DNA from: Earliella scabrosa
Lineage: Eukaryota > Basidiomycota > Agaricomycetes > Polyporales > Polyporaceae
Direction of reading: 5' to 3'
Assembly: GCA_022605405.1 (NCBI GenBank)
Contig: JABYQQ010000017.1
Coordinates: 1,054,001-1,118,000 of the forward strand
Length of the DNA: 64,000 bases
Made by a program: the position numbers and the translations under genes. How positions within the stretch are numbered: the first letter of the stretch is position 1; each line of letters begins with the position of its first letter. The notes below the pieces were generated by a model. That model was not told the origin of the DNA and searched no databases. It was given only the letters and a program-made list of their open reading frames with translations. Positions 34,831-45,500 of the stretch are shown piece after piece.

Positions 34831-37375
34831 TCAGTGGGCGAGCGAGACGCGGAGCGGCATCGCAGCGCCGAGCTCCTCCTTGCCGTCGATGAGCGGGAGG
34901 ATGACTCCGGCGGGACCGCGCCGGATGTGCGGCTTGTCGAGCGGAAGGGCAAACTCGAAGTTCTCAAGGAGGGCGGCGGTGACTGCTTGGAGCTGGTACA
35001 TGCTGCGTGATTGAAGGACGTGAGTCACTTCATGTCGAAGACGTTCGAGAGGAAACTCACGCGAATCGCCATCTGCAGGACATTGTCAGCAATGAGTGTC
35101 ACTGGATACTCATAGACTCAGGCGAGAGAGCTACATACCCGATGCAAGCGCGAAGTCCAGCGGCTTCAAATCATGCGAAATGTCATTACTCTGAGCGCAA
35201 CTGAGGAAGACACGGAGAGTCTGACTCACAGAACGTAAGACTGCGGCCGGGATAGAGAGGGTCAGCATTGAACAAGTGCAAATACGGTCTCAACAACAGG
35301 CACTCACAGGTTCGCGTACACTCCGACCTTGACCTGCTTATCCATATCGAGGCGCGCGAACCGATCCGGGTTCCACTTGTCTGCGTCCTCGCCCCAAACA
35401 CTCGGCAGCCTAGCACGGTCGACCCTTAGCGGTGCGTTCCACTACATCCATTCGGTGAGACTCACCGGTTGTATCCACAGACCGAGACAATGATCGCCTG
35501 GCCGGCTTGTATGGGGATCTCGTGAATGGCCGTGCCGTCGACACCAATGACCGGTTCCGAGAGCGGGATCACGTCGTCCTTCGCCGCGACGCGCCACATA
35601 TGGTACGCGATTGGGTGGAAGCGCAGCGTTTCCTGCTCACATCATCAGCCTACTGCTCTCACGCGCACACTGGCCCGGGGCGCACCTTGATCGCGCCAAG
35701 CACGACCTTCATGCTGTCGAGGTCGTCCGGGGTGAAGTCGGTGTCGCCGCGTGCTGCGACCTGCGCGCGGACGGCGCGGATCTCGGCGCGCATGCGCGCC
35801 TGGTAGTCGGGCCGCTTCGAGAGCTCGTAGAGCATCCAGCTGAGCGTGCCCGAAGTTGTGTCCTGCGCGGCGGACGTGAGGTGGTGCATCTGGGCGAGCA
35901 CCTCGTGCGTAGTCAGGCGCGTGCGCTCGTTCTCGGACGCGTTCGCTCGAACTGCGGGGCAGATATCAGTGATAGAGTTGGATTAAAATGGAGACGGACC
36001 CGGAGGAGAGCGGAGGATGCAAAGGGAAGGTTGCGAGAGGGTCTAGACGCACCAAGGACGCTCATGAGGTCCTTCTTCCCTTCCCGCGAAGCGAGCGGCT
36101 CGCCGGCGTTGGAGAAGTAGAGCGGCTGGCCGATCTTGGCGAACGCGGCGTTCATACGACGACAGCGGGCGTACACGCGGGACGGGGTGAAGCGCGTGAT
36201 CTTGAGGATGCTCGACGGGAGGTACTGCCAGAGCGAGCGGTAGAACATGTTCACCGCATCTGGGTAGAGCATGCAGTCCGTGCTGTGGAGTGTATTTGGA
36301 AATTGGATGAGACGCGGGGTGCAACGCCGATCGGAGCGACAGAACTCACTTGAGCGTGGCGAACTCCTTGGCCAGCGGGTTTTCGAGGTCGTCGAGCGCA
36401 CCAAAGTTGTAGTCAAAAGCGGCTGCAAGCGCGATTGGCGACAGTCAATTCCTGACATAGCAGGACGCATGAGACCGGACGCACTCTCGCCGATGATGTC
36501 CAGGCCCGAGCGGATGAGCCACCTGTTCACGAGGATGGCGTCGTCCGGCTTCTCCGCTATCATCGACCGCCACTTCTCCATCAGCTTTGGCGTTGACAGA
36601 TCGCGTGAGCCGAGAGAAGACCAGGGGTGCAATAGAAGCAACGAACCTTTCCCGTGTTACGTTGAAATGCCGGGACGAAATCGCGGACTTGTTGCTGACT
36701 GAACGCGGGGTTCATCACCTTACGGTACCGCTGGTGCATCGGACCTTCGGTAAAAGCCATTCAGCGCCCATGTAGCACACCCGAGCGTTAGGGTACGCGA
36801 TACAGTACTGACCATGACTCCAGAGAATCCCAGGCCCTAGGAGAAGGTAGGTCATGTGGTTCATGTCCGTCCGCTTCGGGTAGTTGTATCCTGACTTCTG
36901 GAGGATGTGTTGGAGAGCCTGCATGTGAAGGAGGAAGGGAAGTCAGAGATCTGACTGAACACTGAGCTTGCTCGACTGGAGAGCCACAGACCTTCGGATC
37001 GGTGGTCATGAGCTGGTCGGCCTGTCGTCGCGTCGCGTCAGGATCTGTCAAAAGGCCGCGCTGGCTGTCGACGAAGACGAGACACGCACCCCGAAGTACC
37101 CAGCCGTACGCCAGGTCGCGCCATACTCATGCATCCACTGGAAGTCCAGCGCGCCCGTCTCTCTCTGGTGGAAGATCTGGAACTCGTTTCCTGCAAACAC
37201 CGTCAGACACAAATGGACAGCGGAAAAGAACGGGGCATAACGACATACCAAAGAGCAACGAGGCGGAGGGCGGCCCGCGCAACTTCTTCAAGTTCCTGCG
37301 ACGCGCCGCTCGGTCGATGAGCACGACAAGAACAATCACGCAGCCGACTGGCAGGAGGAGTGGGTGGAGAGACAT
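34831..37375 (-). pseudogene. Cytochrome P450 of a second type, heme-cysteine exon apparently lost
   Basis: Distinct from the array P450s. On the minus strand MSLHPLLLPVGCVIVLVVLI is the membrane anchor, followed by the hinge NLKKLRGPPSASLLFG. Next are the exons EFQIFHQRETGALDFQWMHE, DQLMTTDPKALQHILQ, KRTDMNHMTYLLLGPGILWS, HQRYRKVMNPAFSQQQVRDF, NRWLIRSGLDIIGE and DCMLYPDAVNMFYRSLWQYL. The I-helix is SAAQDTTSGTLSW, ExxR is ETLRFHP, and the PERF region is WGEDADKWNPDRF. After VGVYANL and LTF the expected FxxGxRxCxG loop is absent from every frame between 35180 and 35340. In its place are stops and a short stub before the terminal exon MYQLQAVTAALLENFEFALP. Without the cysteine ligand it could not bind heme as a P450. 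A TATA-like site (37438-37446) precedes it. Confidence 0.75.
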
Positions 37376-37437
37376 CGTGTGACAATGGCGAGCCAGAGGT
37401 TGATTTGACGGGGATCAGACCGTCGATCCTGATGGGT

Positions 37438-37446
37438 ACTTATAGG
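37438..37446 (-). promoter_or_regulatory. TATA-like box of the minus-strand P450
   Basis: On the minus strand cctataagt lies about 65 bases before the ATG at 37375. Confidence 0.35.
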
Positions 37447-39959
37447 CAGGATACGCTCACCTTGTCTGACTCCCAGGCAGGCAGCGCGAACGACTTCCGA
37501 TGGTGCTGACAAGAGACCCGAGTTCGGAAGCTCGTGCCACGCACTGAAGCCGCATGTGTCTTGTCCTCGTGTGTGTCACTCACTTGCTGGCTTCGTCAGG
37601 CTCCGCCGATGCCTAAGGGGGGGTTCGCTCGCGGTTGGGAGTCGAGCTAGCGACGGAGGCGGAGTTGGCACCACACCGCAGTGGCTTCTCTGCGTAAAAG
37701 GCAGGATCGCAGCTGCTTCGCTGTACAAAGGAGCGGAGAATGTCGGTGGGTAGGTACGTAAGATAAACCCCTGGACGCACTGTATCGATAAGGACGTGGC
37801 AGATGAGATACTCAAGGGAGATACGAAAGCGCACCTGAGCAGTAAGTACCCCGGCACGGAGTCATTGAGCATTCTGTTGGAAGAGTGAGGTGTAAATTCG
37901 TCATCGCTGTCGCTCGCTCGCTCGCCGGCATGACGACTCTGAGCTGTCATACTAAGGAAAGAGCAACCGCCTGATGTGATGGGTGGTCAAATAATGACCT
38001 GGGCGGTTAGAATATTGACCTCAGTCTCAAGCAGACGGCACGAGCCGCTGCTTGAACGTACCAACGTATGCTCTCGGACCTGCCGCTCGATGGTGGTCGC
38101 GGGCAACGTTGACAATGTCCAGCTAGTGTCATATGAGGCGAGGAGCAGAGGCACGTTGAGGAATGCTTAACGTACCGCCACATTGAGTGCAAAAGCGTGT
38201 GTGGTTGCCTATTTCGAGCTCTTCCAATCGTCGTGCAAGGGAGGCGTGAATTGTTGAGAGGATGTTGTCATACGGGTGGCATGCTGCTGTAGTTACGCGC
38301 TCGGGCTCGGGCTCCGGCGGTGATCGGGGTTCTTCTATATCGTATTACAGAGATTAGGGATGCAATTGCGTATAGTGCACAGGCCTTCCCCGCTGCAGAA
38401 TGGTGGTAATGGTCGAAGTCGAGTGGCGTTGTAGTCCGGCGAGTATGTGTCTATAGCGGTAATCATGTCCATGATGCAAATGCCGAGCCTTCCAACTAAT
38501 AGCGATACATACTGCAAAGCGTTATGGGATACGTTGATACCACCCGTAGCAATCGCGTGTTGACTGGAGGGAGCCGTTATGTCGATCTTAACGTGTTCGT
38601 CGCACAATTTAGCTCCTGCTGATCGATGTGGTCAGCCACCCCTGCATGGATAAGTGTGCCGAGCTTACCTAACGCCTGAAGCGACGCATTACCTCCATGT
38701 AGGAACTGCGAATGAGTGGAGGCCCATGGGGAACCTGAAATTTGTTGGCACTGAGTCAGGCTCCCATTACCGCATAGCCACTGCCGACGTTCCACCGGAA
38801 TGAGTGATTTGTATATAAGCTGGCGTCTCAATACGCAAGATGAGATAGAACAGCGGTAGCGGACGGGAGAGGGTACGTGAGCGTGGACGAGAGCGCACAA
38901 AGCTCACTGCGGACGTAGCAACACCGCCGATCCAGATCTAAGGTTACAGTGAGCGCCCCGTTCCTTTCGGCCGCTGCCGGTTGCCGGGCGCTTCGTCTAC
39001 CCTTCGATGCCGCTCCGGGATTGACTCTTGCTATCACTCACCCTGAGCTTCATCCAGAGGCACACACGCCCTCAGGCTGTCCTTCTCCCACCAGACTCGC
39101 AGCGCATGAGAAGGAGCGTCTGCTCCAACTACGGGTCTTCGACCTCGGGTAACGCAAGCGCAAGACGACAGGCTGAAACCTCTCGGTTGACTCGGACATG
39201 CTCTCAGGGTGTGGTGAGTACCACTGCTCCGTGTATCTTACGTCTTTGCGAAGCCTGCCCCGGCTGTAGATATTTCAACGCTCACAGGCTCTGCTTGCAG
39301 CTGACCAGTGATTGTAGTGGCACTGTGCGTCTGGCCGTCTGGCGGACATTTGTGGGAACGTAACGTATAGGGCGGGTTTGCTTTGACGTTTGCGCCGTCG
39401 CCTAGTCAGAGTCCAGACGGTCCCTGTATCACACGACGCGTCTAATGGACACAATTGCATCGCCCAACTACGCGGCATGCTTCTGAAGACGCGTGGACTT
39501 ATGACGGCTGGAGGGAAGTCCTCTCGCTGTCTAGATGTGCTGAGCCGTCGCCGCGCGGGCTCCCGGCTGCGAAATATAGAATCAGAATATTGCTTCCTTC
39601 TTGACTCGCACCACCTTCATTCATCTATCAAAGATAGAAGGGCGCTGCCTTGTTCCCGCTCGTGCTCTTGTTCTGGAGAGCGTGATAGCCTCCCAGGGCG
39701 GCTCGTTCTCGGAGTCGAATCACGAAACTGTTCGCCCTTCACACATGTAACCTCCACAACTGTCCTGTCCCTAGACCTCACCGTGTTTTGCTCCAAGCTG
39801 CACCGCGAGTCATATGCTCGCGCTCTCAACCGCTTCACCTCGCCGAATCCCCCAGCTGTCGGGCCTCATCTGCGCTCAAGATGCATATGGCGTCCGGCTC
39901 ATCATGTTTCAATTTCCCAGTATACTATGGCTCATCCGTCCTGCTTTTGTCTTCCCACC
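37447..39959 (+). other. Gene-poor region
   Basis: About 2.5 kb. Short ORFs only, none with recognisable domains. The last few hundred bases may include the promoter or first exon of the decayed membrane gene that follows. Confidence 0.4.
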
Positions 39960-41508
39960 ATGGCCTCAGATCCTGTGGCCAACGTCAGCATCGGGTTCTC
40001 GAACAACACTTTCCAGATACTCCAGTGGTCCGTGGAGATGGCCACTTCAACAACTTCGAGGGCATCCTCCAATCGTCTCGACTATGGAAAGAAGTCATTG
40101 AAGCCCTGCTCTGTACGACATTATCTGGTGAGTCGCATACTCGCAAGGAATATCTTGGTGCCTGGCGGCATCGCTCAATGGCGCGAATACGGTGCAGAGC
40201 TCTTCACCGTCATCACTGCCACCTTGGGCAGAATGCTCGTGTAAGCACCATGTTTCGCCCTCCTTCTGTGCGATATCGGCTTAACCCTACCCGCGCAGGC
40301 TCAAGCGGCAGACGCAGACCAGCACGATTGTGCTCCTCGCGGCGATCGTCGCCATCTATACGTCGACGGCGACCTACTGGGCGATCCTCCTCTCGCAGAC
40401 CGTCCGTACCTACAACATTATGCGAGCAACGGGTTAGGCTACTTGGACGCCATCATCCCCTGTTGCCAGCTTCGAGTCGACGGTCCCGCCTACTTGTGCG
40501 TCGTGGGATGTTTTAGACCCGCTCCTGACAACCTCAAACGGGCAGTTGACCGGGATCAGCAGTCAGAGCTATACCAGGACTGTACGGGCACTGCAGCCCT
40601 CGACATCAACGTGAGTACCGCGTATCGTCGTATGCGAGCTCCGATCCTCATGCGCCGTGTTTTGCAGGTGGTGATCGGCGATGCGATAGTCTGGTGGCGG
40701 GCATGGGTGGTCTGGAGACAGAAACGGCTGGCATCTACGCTGGCTGCGGCGTCCATCCTCCTGATGTTTGGTGCGTACTCCCCTCAGTCGGCATATCCCA
40801 AACACTGAGGCACACTTCGCATCTCCGCATGCAGTGACCGGAACTGTGGACGCCGTCGATACGTGTCGGGCAGGCGGCTCCTTAATCACGGTCAGCAGTT
40901 GGCTTTCGCCTCATGCAGAGCAGTCGCACAGCGATAACCTCACACGTCCTCCCGGAGCGTTGTTTGGAGGGAGCACGTGGGGGATCGCGGCTGCGTGCAT
41001 GACGTTGGCAACGAACTCGTGCGCGACGGCTCTGATCGCGTACGTTGCGCGGTGAGTGTTGTTGGCAGGTGCGAGCGGGCGACAAGGATCGAGCTGACTC
41101 AGGATGATGGTACTAGGCAGCATCTACGGGACGTGCAGTCTCGCCTCTGCTCTGGATGTAGAACGCAGGTCATTAAGGCTCTGTATCTTCTGGTTGAGTC
41201 CGGCGCATTCTACTGCGTTCTTTGGGAACGTCCCTTGTCTCGCCGGGAGAGGTCTTGGGATAGCTGCTCGCGGTCGTATAGCAGCTTCTCGACAGAGCAA
41301 CTGTACTATACGTATGCCCCGCACTGCGCCATTCGCGGTTGCCTCAAACCCCTTATCGTGCCGCGTGCGTCTTGCCAGTCCAGATTCGCACAGGTCCATC
41401 ATCGTGCTGATAGCTCCCGTGGGTCACTTACAGGGACTGTACCCCGCGCTCATCATCCTCGTCTGCGCGCTGAGCAAGTCCGACGTGCCGTCGGACACGC
41501 CGTTTTGA
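39960..41508 (+). pseudogene. Decayed GDAIVWWR-family membrane protein, copy 3
   Basis: The exon order of the family is visible: LWKEVIEALLCTTLSG, ALFTVITATLGRMLV, LKRQTQTSTIVLLAAIVAIY, GYLDAIIPCCQLRVDGPAYL, VVIGDAIVWWRAWVVWRQK, TVDAVDTCRAG, WGIAAACMTLATNSCATALI, FLLVESGAFYCVLW-like, and GLYPALIILVCALSKSDVPS before a stop. The only good ATG (39960) is out of frame with LWKEV. A frameshift lies near 40410 (cgtacctacaacatt). The usual donor after the Cys-Val-Leu-Trp exon has become gaacgt instead of gtacgt. These lesions make a working product unlikely. Confidence 0.65.
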
Positions 41509-41639
41509 ACCACCGACGCTCTAGTTCGCGGCATCAAGCCTCGCCAGCGACCGATATCGTGACGCCGAGTTCGATTGGGATTGAGAACCTCGTGTTGCAA
41601 AAGGGCAGGGACTCAGAGGTCTGCTCTGCCAAAGTCGTC

Positions 41640-42197
41640 GCTTGTCGTTGCGGCCTCCATCCACTCAGACCGGTACGTCTCGCATGCCTCTTCTCAAGGC
41701 GTGTCGTCAGAACGCTGTTCATCCGCGTCTTTCCTTTGAACAGCGATGGCCACGATAGACACCAGGGACGTGTGCTCCTCGGCACCCGGACAGTTCGATC
41801 CCTCATCGCCCTACGAGACATCCCGGATCAGCATCTACAAGGGGACATTTTTCGCCGGAGACCGGTGGGGTATGGCGGCCACCGTGCTTTCACTCGTCAC
41901 GAACTGCGTTGCCACGCTCCTCATAGCTTACCGCGCCTGGTGAGTCCGTGGGCCCACACCGGACAACGTTCAAGCTGGACTGACCCGAGATGGACTTTAG
42001 GCAGCACCGTGCTCTCGTCAAGTCGCAGCTCCGGCAAGGCTGCCCCCTCACGAGGGTCGAGAGGACACTTGCGCTCCTTGTCGAGTCCGGCGTCCTGTAT
42101 TGTGCGCTCTGGGTGAGTTTTCCCTTGTCACCGTCTTCGCGTGTGCATTTCTGAGCCTCTCACGGTACTTGGGTGGGAGTGGGCCATGTCTGGCAGG
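41640..42197 (+). pseudogene. Truncated GDAIVWWR-family membrane protein, copy 4
   Basis: Internal exons only. ATIDTRDVCSSAPGQFD leads to WGMAATVLSLVTNCVATLLI and AYRAW, then an intron, then LTRVERTLALLVESGVLYCA followed by LW and a normal gtgagt donor. The intron runs to cag at about 42197, and the homology stops there. The expected YP-ALIIVLVAL exon never appears. The upstream GDAIVWWR exon is also not recognisable. The right-hand breakpoint coincides with the start of the tandem repeats and Helitron region. Confidence 0.65.
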
Positions 42198-42253
42198 CAC
42201 GATTGATGAGATGATTTCTGGTGAGATGATGCATCAAATTTTGAATTGATGGA

Positions 42254-42430
42254 ATGAGCGAACTTTGGGTTGACAGCCGGAACATGATCGAACTTTCAGT
42301 TGAGCACATGAACGAACTTTGTGTTGACAGCCGGAACATGATCGAACTTTCAGTTGAGCACATGAGCGAACTTTGTGTTGACAGCCGGAATATGAGCGAA
42401 ATTTCAGTTGATAGCATGAGCGAACTTTGT
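42254..42430 (+). repeat. 54-bp tandem repeat, about three copies
   Basis: The unit consists of cgaactttgtgttgacagcc plus ggaacatgat and then cgaactttcagttgagcaca plus tgag, so each unit carries two cgaacttt boxes about 30 and 24 bases apart. The unit length is a multiple of three and gives an 18-residue repeat in one frame. With no gene context this is probably accidental. Confidence 0.8.
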
Positions 42431-42599
42431 AAGACTGATAGCCTGAGCCAATTTATCATTGATAGTCTTGGTGAACATTTGTTGTGGACCTCAGAGTTTG
42501 AGCCATCTTTGTATTCACAACGTCCGTGAATCTCTGTCTCGTGTTTTCAGGCCTAGTGTACTCGATATAGTGATCGATGCCTGCCACGTATACGTCGAC

Positions 42600-45500
42600 T
42601 CAAGTCTTTCCGAACTTTGTATATATAGCAAGACTTGCTCTGTATGGTCCTGCTCGGCTAAGTTCGCTGGTTTCCATGCTTAGTATGTTGTTCACATACT
42701 TGGTTTTATTGCCCATTGTCACACCGTCATGGTACCACACATCTCCATTCTTATCAATAGTTCGTGCGACAAAATGGTTTGGCTTGAAATATATGACTCC
42801 ACATAGACGGTATACTTGCTGTCGTCCAGGGAGGATGATTTCAGTGACAATCCTTGCGCGAGCTTCAAACACAATAAATGCTATGAAGGCCGGGTCTCTA
42901 ATGAAGCGAACTTTGGTCACAATATACTCTCCACACGACTCACAAGGTATTTCTGATTTCTGGGACACTATTGCATCGAGCCACTCTTGTATTCCTTTGC
43001 CGGTGTATGCTCGTCTAGTTAGTGGATTGTTTTCCCAGTGCCTCTTAGAGCAAGTCCACACAACTCTTCGTTCTTGACGTATTTCTGCTTGACTGCACGG
43101 AACGTTACCGGCTTCGTCACATCCAGGGCATACGTCTTCTTTGGTAGCCAACGGTGTTGTTACTGCTAGAATTTTCTTAGATATTCCGTACAAATCACCC
43201 CCTCTGTCACCGCAAGGTCCCATGTCGGGGTCTTCTTCGGCCAACTTGTTTCGAATAGTGTTTCGAATATCATGCATGTGTTGTATGTCAGAGTGCGCAG
43301 ATGTTGTTTCGAATAGTTCACCGCAGAATTGCAGAGTATCGTTGTGTTCAGCCACCTCTTCCTTCCATTCTAGATTAAAGTCTTGGTACACACATAGCAG
43401 AACTGTCAACAAACTGTCATATGGACAACTGTGGTTTATGTGATCCCATGGGAACCCTATAACACATGTATCCTGCGGGGCTACCATCAGTCGCACTCGT
43501 TTCTTTGCTTGTTCGTCGGAGTCGTCCAGTTCGCGCTTCCGTTTATCTTTCTTCAATCCTGTGAAGGTGCTTGTACTTGGTAGTAATTGCGAACCTTGTG
43601 CAGGCACATAGTACGCCTTGTCATCCTTTGGAAACTCATTTGTGGTTGATGATTTGCTCTTTTTATTGTTAGTGTTCTCGGTCACTATTTGCCACGGTGA
43701 ATCTTCGTTCAGTGGTTCGAGCGGAAACGGGTTCTTCTGAGACCACCGAAGTGAACGATGAATATGTTTTGGCATGAATGTCTCTCCTTTCCACTTTCGA
43801 AACGAGTGAATAAGTTCGTTTCGAGTAATCCCCATCACTTTGGGAGATATGGTGTGTTCATATCGCATCCGGGTAATTTCGTCCAAGAGTTCGAGCTCCC
43901 TGAACTCTTGGCGAAGGCTGCCTGCCACTCCGCCCGTCATTTTTTTGGAATCAAATGCTTGTACTATGATTGTTCCCTCCAATGTTGACCCCCGTGACAG
44001 ACACGTATATACGGATTGATGCGTGTTGCAGTTGTGTAGGTCAATCACATTATTTGGTCTCGTTCGTCCTTGTGATCCGAAGTCTGTCATGGCGAAGTTT
44101 GGGATGACTGGAACTTGCATGCGAGTTATTTGGAGACATTTCCCGTTGGGCATTTTACATGTGATTACTTTGGAATGCGGTGCTAAAGGTACAACATTCT
44201 CTGGCAGGCCATCCAGTTTGATTGTTCTTGGGGGTGACACTAGACGCACAAATAGCGTCTCCAATGTGTTGTTCGACTCGTCGATCGGCTTGCTTTTCCA
44301 TCCAACGACAATGGCTTCTGCCCCATTAGTGACGCAACACTCTGTCGCCTCGTTCTGTTTAATCATCACAGGGAGCCCTATACATAGCATCAACTTTCCG
44401 GGATGATGCTCTGTGAGATGAGGATCTAAGTCCCATAGTTTTTCTTGCAATTCCGGACTGACTATGTTTGTGGCTCGACGAGGATTCACTGACTGTGATT
44501 TGCTTTTCCGTCGCTGTTCGTTCTCCACCTCTCCTCCGAGTTTATCCAATGCATAGAACGTGCATAGTTCCTGTCCTGATTCCCTGGCAAATCGTTCTGT
44601 TCCTTTGCGGTTGAACTCATCACGGTATACATTCCATGCAGTTATTACGGACACGTTTCGGAACCGAGGTTGATTAAGTTTTGGCTTCCCCTTACCTCGT
44701 CCCGCTACTCTGCTTTGTAGTAGTTTGATATCTTGCTCAGTGCATGACTTGTATCGAAGGTTTTCCAAGGCGACACGAAGTTTTGCGTCATCCGGTGTTT
44801 GGGATCGTTGTCGCATGTTTTCACGTAGTATCACTACTGTTGTGAATTGATGCCACAATGCTTTACCGATCGAAGCCTGTTGGTGCAAGTGACTGTGTGT
44901 TCGATGTAATACTCGGCCGACTTTGTGAGAATACAAAGGTTGACCCCCTACCGCAGGAGGTAATTGTGCAAAGTCGCCTGCAAAAATCATATTTATCCCT
45001 CCGAAGGGTCTTCCATCATTGTGAAGTGCTCGGCACATCTTCGAGCAAATGGTATACATTGCGTTGCAGTCCAGCATACTTACTTCATCCATGAACACAT
45101 ACTCTACGTTCTTTAGCCTTTCATATACTTGGATAACTGTGGCAACTGATTCGCCGGATCGACTGCGTCTCAGTCCAAGTATTGAATGGTATGTGGATCC
45201 TCCTATCAATGCAGCTGCAGTTCCAGTAGGCGCCATGCACATGAACCTGTAACTTTCTTGCCGTGTGGCAAAGAAGTGTATCAATGCTTTAATAACCTGG
45301 GATTTCCCCGTTCCAGCCATTCCCCCAAGATACATTTTCAGATGTTCGCCATTAGGTTCGACCGCGTGATTAGCCACGATTCGGAATGCTCTCTCTTGAG
45401 CCTCATTGAGACTGAATTCCAAGACAGTATCATCTATGAGCTTTTGGGCTGCTGCATTGCTCGCTCTGAATTTATTCGACATGAAATATCTTTTATCGAT

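Noticed and set aside
42254..42529. Small repeat protein on the + strand (MSELWVDSRNM...)
   Set aside because: The frame is open because the 54-bp unit is divisible by three. It lacks codon-like divergence, splice sites and any family resemblance.
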